Positions 42,242 to 50,650 of a stretch of 64,000 nt of DNA are shown here, in pieces. Source of the DNA: RYN-230 sp963718305 (GTDB lineage Bacteria; Actinomycetota; Actinomycetes; Streptosporangiales; Streptosporangiaceae); NCBI GenBank assembly GCA_963718305.1, contig CAVQZG010000024.1:238850-302849 (forward strand). Direction: 5' to 3'. Every line of letters begins with the position of its first letter. Position 1 is the stretch's first letter. The translations under genes were made by a program, and so were the position numbers. Under the pieces are notes generated by a model that ran no database searches, was not told the origin of the DNA, and saw only the letters and a program-made list of their open reading frames with translations.

Positions 42242-43454
42242 CCGGCAGCCGCTTGATCCCGTTGAGCCAGCCGGAGCGCAGCCGCTCCGCCTCGCCGTTC
42301 TTCCTGATGCCCGGCATGGCGTCGGCGATGGCGTTGAACATCAGGCTGATCTCGAGCCGGGCCAGATTCACGCCGATGCAGTAGTGGGTGCCGGTGCCGC
42401 CGAAGCCGAGCTGCGGGTTGGGGCTGCGCAGGACGTCGAACCGCTCAGGCTGGTCGAAGACCTCCTCGTCGAAGTTGGCCGACCGGTAGAACAGGCCCAC
42501 CCGCTGCCCGGCCCTGATCTCCTGGCCACCCAGGGTGGTATCCGCCAGGGCGGTGCGCTGGAACACCGTCACCGGCGTGGCCCACCGGACGATCTCGTCC
42601 ACCGCGGTCTCCGGCCGCTGCTCCCGGTAGAGCTCCCACTGCTCCGGATGGTCGAGGAAGGCCAGCATCCCGTGCGAGATCGCATTGCGCGTGGTCTCGT
42701 TCCCGGCCACGGCCAGCAGGATCACGAAAAACCCGAACTCGTCCGAGGAGAGGGTGTCGCCGTCGACCTTCGCGCTGACCAGCTTGGTGACGATGTCGTC
42801 CCGCGGGCACTGCTTGCGGTCTTCGGCCATCAGCATGCTGTACCCGACGAGTTCGGCCGCGGCCGCGGTGGGGTCGCCCTCGTATTCCGGATCGTCGTAG
42901 CCGATCATCTGGTTCGACCAGTCGAAGATCTTGCGCCGGTCCTCCTGCGGGATGCCCAGCAGCTCGGCGATGGCCTGCAGCGGCAGCTCACACGCCACGT
43001 CGGTGACGAAGTCGCCGGTTCCCTCGGCGAGGGCCGTCTGGACGATCCGCTCCGCGCGCCCGGCCAGCGCGTCCCGCAGGTTCCCGATCGCGCGCGGCGT
43101 GAAGCCCCGCGAGACGATGCCGCGCAGCTTGGTGTGGGCGGGCGGGTCGATGTTGAGCAGGATCAGCCGGTGCATGGCCATGGCCTCGTCGGTGACCGGA
43201 TTACCGTGCCGGATGAGCGCGGACTTCTCCTCGCTGGAGTAGATATCGCTGTCCCGCGACACCTCCAGCACGTCGGCGTGCCGGGTGATCACCCAGTAGC
43301 CCTCGTCGTCGAAGCCCGACGCCCCGCGCGGCTGCTGGTTCCACCAGACCGGCGCGGTCCGTCTCAGCTCGGCGAACTCCTCGGCCGGAATCCGCCGGAC
43401 GTAAAGCTCAGGGTCGGTGAAGTCGAAGCCTGGGGGAATGCTCGGCTCAGCCAT
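42228..43454 (-). CDS. cyp125: Cytochrome P450 CYP125 (steroid C26/27-monooxygenase)
   Basis: In this 408-residue P450 the I-helix LLAVAGNETTRNAISHGMLA supplies the oxygen-binding acid/Thr pair, EIVRWATPV is the ExxR region context, and the heme loop GFGGTGTHYCIGVNLARLE places the ligand Cys near residue 359. The whole pattern (PPGFDFTDPELY, FYRSANFDEEVFDQPERF, RLRSGWLNGIK) matches CYP125, which oxidises the terminal methyl of the sterol side chain. GGAGG lies six bases before ATG 43454, and a KstR box is 14 bases upstream. Confidence 0.94.
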   Translation of the reverse strand: MAEPSIPPGFDFTDPELYVRRIPAEEFAELRRTAPVWWNQQPRGASGFDDEGYWVITRHADVLEVSRDSDIYSSEEKSALIRHGNPVTDEAMAMHRLILLNIDPPAHTKLRGIVSRGFTPRAIGNLRDALAGRAERIVQTALAEGTGDFVTDVACELPLQAIAELLGIPQEDRRKIFDWSNQMIGYDDPEYEGDPTAAAAELVGYSMLMAEDRKQCPRDDIVTKLVSAKVDGDTLSSDEFGFFVILLAVAGNETTRNAISHGMLAFLDHPEQWELYREQRPETAVDEIVRWATPVTVFQRTALADTTLGGQEIRAGQRVGLFYRSANFDEEVFDQPERFDVLRSPNPQLGFGGTGTHYCIGVNLARLEISLMFNAIADAMPGIRKNGEAERLRSGWLNGIKRLPVSYR

Positions 43455-43467
43455 CGCTGCCTCCAGA

Positions 43468-43481
43468 TGTAACACGTTCTA
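43468..43481. promoter_or_regulatory. KstR operator before cyp125
   Basis: TGTAACACGTTCTA fits TnnAACnnGTTnnA at all fixed positions and lies 14 bases upstream of the cyp125 ATG. Confidence 0.75.
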
Positions 43482-43533
43482 GCCGATTCAACCACGTGGC
43501 TCTGCTCTCGTGAACGGCTGCTCGCACCAAAAT

Positions 43534-43547
43534 AGAAACACGTTCTA
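43534..43547. promoter_or_regulatory. KstR operator before fadA5
   Basis: AGAAACACGTTCTA carries the AAC-N2-GTT core and a strong right half. It is 54 bases upstream of fadA5 and faces a second box for cyp125 66 bases away, so the divergent pair appears to have one site each. Confidence 0.7.
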
Positions 43548-43601
43548 CTATGAAGACCGGCGGGCGGAGGTGCCGGTCCGCTCGCGGAACGGAGGAGTGC
43601 G

Positions 43602-44765
43602 GTGGGGACTGCGGTGATCGTCGAGGCGGTGCGGACGCCGATCGGCAGGCGCGGTGGCGCGCTGGCGGGCCTGCACCCGGCCGAGATCCTCGGCAGTGCG
43701 CAGACCGCGCTGCTGGAGCGGGCCGGGATCGGTCCGGCCAGCGTCGAGCAGGTCGCGGGCGGCTGCGTCACCCAGGCAGGCGAGCAGTCCAGCAATATAA
43801 CCCGGACCGCCTGGCTGCATGCCGGGCTGCCCTACCAGACGGGCTGCCTGACCCTGGACGCCCAGTGCGGGTCGGCGCAGCAGGCTGCCCATCTCATCGC
43901 CGGCCTCATCGCGGCCGGCGCCATCGAGGTGGGTGTGGCCTGCGGGGTGGAGGCCATGAGCCGGGTGCCGCTGGGCGCCAACGTCGGCACGGGCGTCGGC
44001 ACGCCGAAGCCCTCCTCCTGGGATATCGACCTGCCTAACCAGTTCGTGGCCGCGGAGCGGATCGCGCAGCGGCGCGGGCTGTCGCGCGCCGAGGTGGACG
44101 AATTCGGCCTCCAGTCGCAGCTGAAGGCGCAGCGCGCCTGGGCGGAGAGACGGTTCGACCGCGAGGTCGCGCCCGTGAAGGCACCGGTGGCCGACGCCAG
44201 CGGCCAGCCGGCCGGGCCGGTGCGCGTCGTCGATCGCGACGAGGGCCTGCGGGAAACGAGCCTGGCCGCGCTGGCCGGGCTCCGCCCGGTGATCACCGGC
44301 GGCGTGCACACCGCGGGCACCTCCTCCCAGATCTCCGACGGCGCCGCCGCGGTCCTGCTGGTCGACGCGGACCGGGCCGGGGCCGCCGGCCTGCGCCCGC
44401 GCGCGCGCATCCTCGCGCAGTGCCTCATCGGGGCCGAGCCCTACTACCACCTGGACGGGCCCGTCGCGGCCACCGAGCGGGTGCTCGCGCGCACCGGCAT
44501 GACCATCGGCGACATCGACCTGTTCGAGGTGAACGAGGCGTTTGCCTCCGTGGTGCTGTCCTGGCTGCGGGTGCACCAGCCCGACCCGGACCGGGTCAAC
44601 GTCAACGGCGGTGCGATCGCGCTCGGCCACCCGGTCGGCAGCACCGGCGCCCGGCTGATCACCACCGCCCTGCACGAGCTGGAGCGGCAGGACGCGACCA
44701 CGGCCCTGATCACCATGTGCGCCGGCGGCGCGATGTCCACCGCCACGATCATCGAGCGCCTCTGA
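43602..44765 (+). CDS. fadA5: Thiolase FadA5
   Basis: The 387-residue thiolase has DAQCGSAQQAAHLIAGLIAA (Cys about 89), GGAIALGHPVGSTGARLITT and ITMCAGGAMSTATIIERL, giving the Cys-His-Cys triad. EQSSNITRTAWL, WDIDLPNQFVAAERIAQRRG and AEPYYHLDGPV are specific to FadA5, which cleaves the steroid side-chain 3-ketoacyl-CoA. GTG 43602 has GGAGG six bases ahead. Divergent from cyp125 across two KstR boxes, as in the Rv3545c/Rv3546 pair. Confidence 0.94.
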   Translation: MGTAVIVEAVRTPIGRRGGALAGLHPAEILGSAQTALLERAGIGPASVEQVAGGCVTQAGEQSSNITRTAWLHAGLPYQTGCLTLDAQCGSAQQAAHLIAGLIAAGAIEVGVACGVEAMSRVPLGANVGTGVGTPKPSSWDIDLPNQFVAAERIAQRRGLSRAEVDEFGLQSQLKAQRAWAERRFDREVAPVKAPVADASGQPAGPVRVVDRDEGLRETSLAALAGLRPVITGGVHTAGTSSQISDGAAAVLLVDADRAGAAGLRPRARILAQCLIGAEPYYHLDGPVAATERVLARTGMTIGDIDLFEVNEAFASVVLSWLRVHQPDPDRVNVNGGAIALGHPVGSTGARLITTALHELERQDATTALITMCAGGAMSTATIIERL

Positions 44766-44775
44766 GGGACCGTCC

Positions 44776-45564
44776 TCACGGGTGCTGGCTGCTGACCGAG
44801 ATCACCTCGCCGGTCAGGTACGAGGCGTAGTCGCTGGCCAGGAAGGCGATGACGCTGGCCACCTCCCACGTCTGCGCGGCACGGCCGAAGGCCTCCCGGC
44901 CGGCCAGGTCGGTCAGCAGCTCCTCGCTGGTCACCTTGGCCAGGAACGGGTGGACGGCCAGGCTCGGTGCCACCGCGTTGACCCGGATGCCGTGCCCGGC
45001 CACGTCCATGGCCGCGCACCGGGTGAGCGCCATGACCCCCGCCTTGGCCGCCGCGTAGTGCGCCTGGCCAGGCTGGGCGCGCCAGCCCAGCACCGACGCG
45101 TTGTTGACGACGGCGCCGCCGTGGCCCTGGGCGACCAGCTGGCGCAGGACGGCCCTGGTGCAGCGGAACGTGCCGGTCAGGCTCACGTCCAGGACCCGCA
45201 GCCACTCCTCATCGGTCATGTCCAGCACCGAGCTGGTGCCGCCGAGGCCCGCGTTGTTGATCAGCACGTCGATCCGCCCGAAATGCCGCACGGCCCCGGC
45301 CATGAGCGCGCCGACCTGGGTCTCGTCGGTCACATCGCACGGGTGGGACCACACGCTCCCGCCGTGCGCACCGGCCATCTCCTCCTGGAGCGCGGCGAGC
45401 CGCCGCTGGTGCTGGTCACTGATCACCACCTGGGCACCCTCGTCCAGGCAGCGGCGGGCCACCGCGGAGCCGATTCCCGTGCCGGCGGCGGCGGTGACGA
45501 CCACCACCTTTCCGGCCAGCAGCTCCCGGCCGCGCGGGCTGGCGGGCGGACCGGAGCCGGTCAC
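44776..45564 (-). CDS. ipdF: SDR oxidoreductase IpdF
   Basis: The 262-residue SDR has the unusual cofactor loop VVVTAAAGTGIGSAVARRCL, then NNAGLGGTSSVLDMTDEEWL, catalytic NNASVLGWRAQPGQAHYAAA with YAAAK, and VNAVAPSLAVHPFLAKVTSE. This matches IpdF (Rv3559c), a hydroxyacyl-CoA dehydrogenase of the HIP/C-D-ring branch. The start overlaps the fadE30 stop by four bases, so the two are co-translated. It converges with fadA5. Confidence 0.9.
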   Translation of the reverse strand: MTGSGPPASPRGRELLAGKVVVVTAAAGTGIGSAVARRCLDEGAQVVISDQHQRRLAALQEEMAGAHGGSVWSHPCDVTDETQVGALMAGAVRHFGRIDVLINNAGLGGTSSVLDMTDEEWLRVLDVSLTGTFRCTRAVLRQLVAQGHGGAVVNNASVLGWRAQPGQAHYAAAKAGVMALTRCAAMDVAGHGIRVNAVAPSLAVHPFLAKVTSEELLTDLAGREAFGRAAQTWEVASVIAFLASDYASYLTGEVISVSSQHP

Positions 45565-46736
45565 GACCGGGCCTGGCGGGGCAGGCCGAGCACCCGGTCA
45601 GCGATGATGGAGCGCTGGATCTCGTCGGACCCGCCGTAGATGGTGTCGGCCCGGCTGAACAGGTAGAGCCGCTGCCAGTCGCCGAGGTCATAGGGCGCCC
45701 CCCGGGCCACCATCGACGGGGCGCCGAGTACCTCCATCGACAGCTCGCCCAGGGCCTGGTGCCAGCGTGACCACAGCAGCTTCATCACCGACGCCTCGGC
45801 ACCGGTTTCCGTCACCGGCCGCCGCGCGTACGCGTGCATGACTTCGAGTCCTATCCAGGCCCGGGCCAGCTTGTCGCGCAGCAGCGGGTCGGCCGCCGCG
45901 CCGGTGCGCTGCGCCTCCCGCGCCAGCTGGCCGAGCTCCCGCCGGAACCCGATCTGCTGGCCCAGCGTGGCCACTCCCCGTTCGAAGCCGAGCGTGGCCC
46001 GGGCGATCCGCCAGCCGTCGCCCGGCTCACCGACGACCAGGCCGGCCTGCGTGCGGGCGCCATCGAAGAACACCTCGTTGAACTCGGACGTGCCGGTGAG
46101 CTGCCGGATCGGGCGGACCGTGACGCCGGCCTGCCGCATCGGGACGAGCAGGTAGGACAGGCCCGCGCTGCGCCGCGAGCCCGGCTGCGTCCGGGCCAGC
46201 ACGAAGCACCAGTCGGCGACGTGCGCCAGGGACGTCCACACCTTCTGCCCGGTGATCACCCACTCGTCACCATCGAGGGTCGCCGTGGTCGACACCGCCG
46301 CCAGGTCCGATCCGGCCCCCGGCTCGGAGTAGCCCTGGCACCACAGCTCCTCGACCGCCACGATCTCCGGCAGGAACCGGCGCTGCTGCTCCGGCGTGCC
46401 GAACTCGATGAGCGTCGGCCCGAGCAGTTCCTCGCCCAGGTAGCCAACCCGGGCGGGCGCGCCGCTGCGCGCGTACTCCTCATGGAAGATGACCTGCTGC
46501 GTCAGGGTGGCGCCCCGGCCGCCATGCTCGCGCGGCCAGCCGAGGCAGGTCCAGCCGGCGGCGGCCAGGTGCCGGTTCCAGGCGAGGCGCTCCGGATGCG
46601 CCTCGTGCTCCCGGCCAGGCCCGCCCGCGCCGCGGAGCCGGGCGAAACCGCCGGTCAGATTCTCCTCCAGCCACCGCCGGACCTGGCTGCGGAACTCCTC
46701 GTCCTGCTGGCTCAGCCGCACTCTGCCCCCACTCAC
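45561..46736 (-). CDS. fadE30: Acyl-CoA dehydrogenase FadE30
   Basis: The 391-residue enzyme has FRSQVRRWLEENLTGGFARL, GGPGREHEAHPERLAWNRHL, QGYSEPGAGSDLAAVSTTAT, LAHVADWCFVLARTQPGSRR and FSRADTIYGGSDEIQRSIIA. These match FadE30, which dehydrogenates HIP-CoA after its activation by FadD3. GTG 46736 is used; GTG 46721 is possible and gives a more usual N-terminus. It is divergent from fadD3 with a perfect KstR2 box between them. Confidence 0.92.
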   Translation of the reverse strand: MSGGRVRLSQQDEEFRSQVRRWLEENLTGGFARLRGAGGPGREHEAHPERLAWNRHLAAAGWTCLGWPREHGGRGATLTQQVIFHEEYARSGAPARVGYLGEELLGPTLIEFGTPEQQRRFLPEIVAVEELWCQGYSEPGAGSDLAAVSTTATLDGDEWVITGQKVWTSLAHVADWCFVLARTQPGSRRSAGLSYLLVPMRQAGVTVRPIRQLTGTSEFNEVFFDGARTQAGLVVGEPGDGWRIARATLGFERGVATLGQQIGFRRELGQLAREAQRTGAAADPLLRDKLARAWIGLEVMHAYARRPVTETGAEASVMKLLWSRWHQALGELSMEVLGAPSMVARGAPYDLGDWQRLYLFSRADTIYGGSDEIQRSIIADRVLGLPRQARS

Positions 46737-46822
46737 CCGGGCCGCCTGGTCAGCCCGGCTGGGTAGCCCTTCTGGCCAGCAGATTCTGGCCAGTGACTGC
46801 GCCGCGCGGGTAAGCTCACCCT

Positions 46823-46836
46823 ACCAAGCACTTGCT
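46823..46836. promoter_or_regulatory. KstR2 operator (perfect match)
   Basis: ACCAAGCACTTGCT matches AnCAAGnnCTTGnT at every fixed position. It lies between fadE30 (minus, start 46736) and fadD3 (plus, start 46854) and is the best KstR2-like site in the window. Confidence 0.85.
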
Positions 46837-46853
46837 TGTTTGGAGGAGTCCCG

Positions 46854-48455
46854 GTGGAGCTCACCATCCCGGCCGCGCTGATCTACGCGGCCCGGGAATA
46901 CGGCGACGCAGCCGCCCTGGCCGAGCCGGGCGGCCCGCGGCTGTCCTACCGCGAGCTGCACGAGCAGGTCATCACCGTGGCCCGGGCGCTCATCGCCGAG
47001 GGCACGCAGCCCGGCGACCGGGTAGCCATCTGGTCCCCCAACACCCATCACTGGGTCCTGGGGGCCCTCGGCGCGCTCTATGCCGGGGCCACGCTGGTCC
47101 CGGTCAGTACCCGGTTCACCGGTCACGAAGCGCTGGATGTGATCAGCCGCAGCGGGGCCCGCGGCCTCATCGTCGCGGGCCCGTTCCTCGGCACCGACCG
47201 GCTGGCCGCCCTGCGCGCTGCCGCCCAGGAAGAGACCGGGCGGAACCAGGCCACCGCGGGCCCGCTCGGCAGGCTGCGGCTCGTCGTCAGCGTGCCCATC
47301 GAGGACGGGCCGGCCGAGGGGGCGGCCAGCTGGGACGACTTCACCGGCCGGGCCGGTGCGGTCCCGGCAGCCAGGGCGGCCGACCGCGCCCGCGCGGTCC
47401 GCCCGGACGATGTCAGCGACATCCTGTTCACCTCCGGCACCACCGGCCGGAGCAAGGGCGCGATGACCGCCCATCGCCAGTCCCTCGCCGTGGCCCGGGC
47501 CTGGGCCGAATGCGGCCAGCTGTCCCGCGGCGACCGTTATCTCGTGGTCAACCCGTTCTTCCACAGCTTCGGTTACAAGGCGGGCATCCTGGCCTGCCTG
47601 GTGAGCGGGGCGGCCCTGATCCCGCAGCTGGTGTACGACGCCGGGCAGGCCATGGCCCTGGTGGAGGACGAGCAGATCACCGTGTTCCCCGGGCCGCCGA
47701 CCCTCTACCAGACCATCCTCGATCATCCGGGCCGGGCCGCCCGCAGCCTGTCCAGCCTGCGGCTCGCGGTCACCGGCGCCGCGCCGGTCCCGGTCGCCCT
47801 GGTCGAGCGGATGCAGCAGGAGCTGAGCTTCGAGGCGGTACTCACGGCCTACGGCCTGACCGAGGCGGTCGTGGTGACCATGTGCCGGCCGGGCGACGCC
47901 CCGCCGTTAGTAGCCAGCACGTCGGGGCGGGCCACCGCGGACTTCGAGATCCGGATCGCCGGCCCGGACGGGCGGGAGGTGGCGGCCGGCCAGGCGGGCG
48001 AGATCCTGCTGCGCGGGCCGAACGTGATGCTGGGCTACCTGGACGACCCGGCGGCGACCGCGGCCGCCATCGACCCCGGCGGCTGGCTGCATACCGGGGA
48101 TGTCGGCTGCCTTGACCCCGGCGGCTACCTGACCATCACCGACCGCCTCAAGGACATGTACATCTGCGGCGGCTTCAACGTGTACCCGGCTGAGGTGGAG
48201 CAGGTGCTCGCCCGCCTGGAAGGGGTCGCGGAGTCCGCGGTCGTCGGCGTGCCTGACGCCCGGCTCGGCGAGGTGGGACGGGCCTATGTCGTGCCCCGCC
48301 CGGGCTGGGTCCTCGACGCCAATGACGTGCTCGCCTTCTGCCGGGACCAGCTGGCCAACTACAAGGTGCCCCGGCAGGTGCTGTTCCGCGACCACCTGCC
48401 GCGCAACCCTTCCGGCAAGACACTCAAGCGGCTACTGCAGGAGGAGCCAGCGTGA
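46854..48455 (+). CDS. fadD3: HIP-CoA ligase FadD3
   Basis: The 533-residue ANL ligase has DILFTSGTTGRSKGAMTAHR, RYLVVNPFFHSFGYKAGILA, VLTAYGLTEAVVVTMCRPGD, GWLHTGDVGCLDPGGYLTIT, LKDMYICGGFNVYPAEVEQV and RNPSGKTLKRLL. It closely follows FadD3, which makes HIP-CoA, the entry to C/D-ring breakdown and the KstR2 effector. GTG 46854 has GGAGGAG four to eight bases ahead. The stop overlaps the next GTG, starting a five-gene operon to FadE33. Confidence 0.94.
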   Translation: MELTIPAALIYAAREYGDAAALAEPGGPRLSYRELHEQVITVARALIAEGTQPGDRVAIWSPNTHHWVLGALGALYAGATLVPVSTRFTGHEALDVISRSGARGLIVAGPFLGTDRLAALRAAAQEETGRNQATAGPLGRLRLVVSVPIEDGPAEGAASWDDFTGRAGAVPAARAADRARAVRPDDVSDILFTSGTTGRSKGAMTAHRQSLAVARAWAECGQLSRGDRYLVVNPFFHSFGYKAGILACLVSGAALIPQLVYDAGQAMALVEDEQITVFPGPPTLYQTILDHPGRAARSLSSLRLAVTGAAPVPVALVERMQQELSFEAVLTAYGLTEAVVVTMCRPGDAPPLVASTSGRATADFEIRIAGPDGREVAAGQAGEILLRGPNVMLGYLDDPAATAAAIDPGGWLHTGDVGCLDPGGYLTITDRLKDMYICGGFNVYPAEVEQVLARLEGVAESAVVGVPDARLGEVGRAYVVPRPGWVLDANDVLAFCRDQLANYKVPRQVLFRDHLPRNPSGKTLKRLLQEEPA

Positions 48456-49432
48456 CGGACCAGGACCCCCCGGAGCAGGACACCTCGGGCCAAGACGCCT
48501 CGCGCCAGGACGCGGTAGACCAGGACCCGGCCGAGCAAGGCACAGTTAACCAAGACGCGGTTGACCAGGGCGCGGCTGATCAGGGCGCAGGGGCCGGGGA
48601 CGGCCCCGTCCGCTATGCGGAACGAGGGCCGACCGCCGTCATCACCCTCAACCGGCCGCAGTACCGCAACGCGCAGAACTCGGCGATGACCTACGCCCTG
48701 GACGCGGCCCTGACCCGGGCGGTGAACGACCCGGGGATCGCCGTGATCGTGCTGGCGGGAGCCGGTGAGCATTTCTGCGCCGGCCACGACATCGGCTCCC
48801 CCGGCCGGGACGCCGATGTGTCGTTCGAGCGCCAGGCCGTCGTGTGGTGGGATCACGTGGGCCGGGACGGCGCGGACGCGCGGTACGCCCGGGAGATGGA
48901 GGTGTACCTGGGGATGTGCCGGCGCTGGCGGGAGATTCCCAAGCCGTCCATCGCGATGGTGCAGGGAGCCTGCATCGCCGGCGGCCTCATGCTCGCCTGG
49001 GTCTGCGACCTGATCGTCGCGTCGGACGACGCCTTCTTCGCCGACCCGGTGCTGCGGATGGGAATTCCGGGAGTGGAGTACTTCGCTCACCCGTGGGTGC
49101 TTGGCCCCCGCGTCGCCAAGGAGATGCTGTTCACCGGGGACCGGTTCGGCGCCCGGCGGGCCTTCGAGCTGGGCATGGTCAACCGGGTGGTGCCGCGCGA
49201 GGACCTGGCGGACACCACGCTGGCCCTGGCGGAACGGATCGCCGCGATGCCGGCGTTCGGCCTGGCGCTGGCCAAGCGGGCGGTGAACCTGTGCGAGGAC
49301 CTGATGGGGATGCGGCCGGGCATGGACTCCGTGTTCGGCCTGCACCACCTCGCGCACGCCCACAACGCCGAGGTGTCCGGCAACTCGCTGGCCGGGATGG
49401 ATGCCCGCTCGATGAAGAAAGCGGGCGGATGA
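48452..49432 (+). CDS. Enoyl-CoA hydratase/isomerase with N-terminal pentapeptide array
   Basis: In this 326-residue protein residues ~3-47 are nine five-residue units of the form x-Q-D/G-x-x, and the crotonase domain starts at VRYAERGPTAVITLNRPQYR. It has oxyanion loops GEHFCAGHDIGSPG and VQGACIAGGLMLAWVCDLIV, then ADPVLRMGIPGVEYFAHPWV. The role within the C/D-ring operon is unknown; this gene is not part of the fadD3-fadE31 order I recall from M. tuberculosis. Overlaps with fadD3 and fadE31 (GTGA, ATGA) couple its translation. Confidence 0.88.
   Translation: MTDQDPPEQDTSGQDASRQDAVDQDPAEQGTVNQDAVDQGAADQGAGAGDGPVRYAERGPTAVITLNRPQYRNAQNSAMTYALDAALTRAVNDPGIAVIVLAGAGEHFCAGHDIGSPGRDADVSFERQAVVWWDHVGRDGADARYAREMEVYLGMCRRWREIPKPSIAMVQGACIAGGLMLAWVCDLIVASDDAFFADPVLRMGIPGVEYFAHPWVLGPRVAKEMLFTGDRFGARRAFELGMVNRVVPREDLADTTLALAERIAAMPAFGLALAKRAVNLCEDLMGMRPGMDSVFGLHHLAHAHNAEVSGNSLAGMDARSMKKAGG
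48458..48592 (+). repeat. Nine 15-bp tandem units coding xQ(D/G)xx
   Basis: The units read DQDPP, EQDTS, GQDAS, RQDAV, DQDPA, EQGTV, NQDAV, DQGAA and DQGAG, so glutamine is invariant at position two and Asp/Gly at position three. They begin two codons after the GTG start of the crotonase gene and precede its folded domain. The result is an acidic, glutamine-rich, probably disordered tail. Confidence 0.9.
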
Positions 49433-50571
49433 GCGCCGATCCGGGCGGGTTCCGGGCCGAGGTGCGGGACTGGCTGCGGGCGCACGTGCCGGAGGCGCCG
49501 CTGGCGTCGGTGGACACGGCTGAGGGTTTCCAGCAGCATCGCGCCTGGGAACGCGAGCTCGCCGCGGCCCGGCTGTCGGTGGTGTCCTGGCCCGCCGCCT
49601 ACGGGGGCCGGGACGCTTCCCTGCTGGAATGGCTGGTCTTCGAAGAGGAGTACTACGCGGCCGGCGCGCCGGCCCGGGTCGGCCAGAACGGGCTGTTCCT
49701 GCTGGCCCCGACCCTGTTCCAGCACGGTACCGCCGAGCAGCGGGACCGGCTGCTGCCGCCGATGGCCCGGGCGGACGAGGTCTGGGCGCAGGCCTGGTCA
49801 GAACCGGACGCAGGCAGCGACCTGGCCGCGATCCGCGCCACCGCAACCCGGGTGGACGGGGCCGGGGGCGGGGGCTGGCTGCTATCGGGCACGAAGACCT
49901 GGAGCTCCCGGGCGGCGTTCGCGGACCGGGCCTTCGGCTTGTTCCGCTCCGACCCGGCCGCGGAGCGGCACCGGGGACTCACCTACCTGCTGTTCAGCCT
50001 GCGGGCCGAGGGCGTGACGGTACGGCCCATCCGCCAGCTCGGCGGCGGGCCAGGGTTCGCGGAGATCTTCCTCGATGACGTGTTCGTGCCCGACGCCGAC
50101 GTGGTGGGCATCCCCGGGGAAGGCTGGCGGATCGCGATGAGCACCGCCAGCCATGAGCGCGGGCTGTCGCTGCGCAGCCCCGGGCGGTTCAGCGCGGCAG
50201 CGGCCCGCCTGGTGGAGCTGTGGCGGCGGGCGGCCGATCCGGCCGACACCGCGCTGCGGGACCGGGTCGCCGACGCCTGGATCGGCGCCCGGGCGTACCA
50301 GTTGCACACCCATGACACAGCGGCCCGGCTGGCCGCGGGCGGGACGCTGGGCGCGGAGTCCAGCCTGGGCAAGGTGTTCTGGTCCGAGCTCGACATCCGG
50401 CTGCACGAGACCGCGCTCGACCTGCTCGGGCCGGAGGCCGAGGTGGCCGCGGGACCGGCCGGGCACTGGCTGGACGGGTACTTGTTCGCCCTGGCCGGCC
50501 CGGTCTACGCGGGCACGAACGAGATCCAGCGCACCGTGATCGCGGAACGGGTGCTGGGGCTCCCGCGATGA
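49429..50571 (+). CDS. fadE31: Acyl-CoA dehydrogenase FadE31
   Basis: The 380-residue enzyme has FRAEVRDWLRAHVPEAPLAS, VDTAEGFQQHRAWERELAAA, WAQAWSEPDAGSDLAAIRAT, SGTKTWSSRAAFADRAFGLF, SHERGLSLRSPGRF and GPVYAGTNEIQRTVIAERVL. These match FadE31, the full-length subunit of the multi-component dehydrogenase formed with FadE32 and FadE33 that acts late in C/D-ring beta-oxidation. ATG 49429 overlaps the stop of the crotonase gene. The last codons run into the ATG-repeat array that leads to fadE32. Confidence 0.92.
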   Translation: MSADPGGFRAEVRDWLRAHVPEAPLASVDTAEGFQQHRAWERELAAARLSVVSWPAAYGGRDASLLEWLVFEEEYYAAGAPARVGQNGLFLLAPTLFQHGTAEQRDRLLPPMARADEVWAQAWSEPDAGSDLAAIRATATRVDGAGGGGWLLSGTKTWSSRAAFADRAFGLFRSDPAAERHRGLTYLLFSLRAEGVTVRPIRQLGGGPGFAEIFLDDVFVPDADVVGIPGEGWRIAMSTASHERGLSLRSPGRFSAAAARLVELWRRAADPADTALRDRVADAWIGARAYQLHTHDTAARLAAGGTLGAESSLGKVFWSELDIRLHETALDLLGPEAEVAAGPAGHWLDGYLFALAGPVYAGTNEIQRTVIAERVLGLPR

Positions 50572-50650
50572 GGACGGCTCCGGATGAGGGCCGGGCGATG
50601 GGGACCGGCCAATGAGGACTGCCCCATGAGGACTGCCCCATGAGGACTGC
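50568..50650 (+). repeat. Six tandem ~14-bp units, each starting with ATG, between fadE31 and fadE32
   Basis: Units start at 50568, 50584, 50598, 50612, 50626 and 50640. The fourth and fifth are identical (ATGAGGACTGCCCC), and the sixth is the real start of fadE32. Because the unit is 14 bases, successive ATGs fall in different frames. From 50612 and 50626 the frame is MRTAP then TGA, and that TGA overlaps the next ATG. Each unit also carries AGG(G/A) purines that can serve as ribosome site for the following ATG. Confidence 0.9.

Noticed and set aside
48458..48592. 15-bp repeats as a CRISPR array
   Set aside because: Units are contiguous, coding and without spacers; they are a protein-coding minisatellite.
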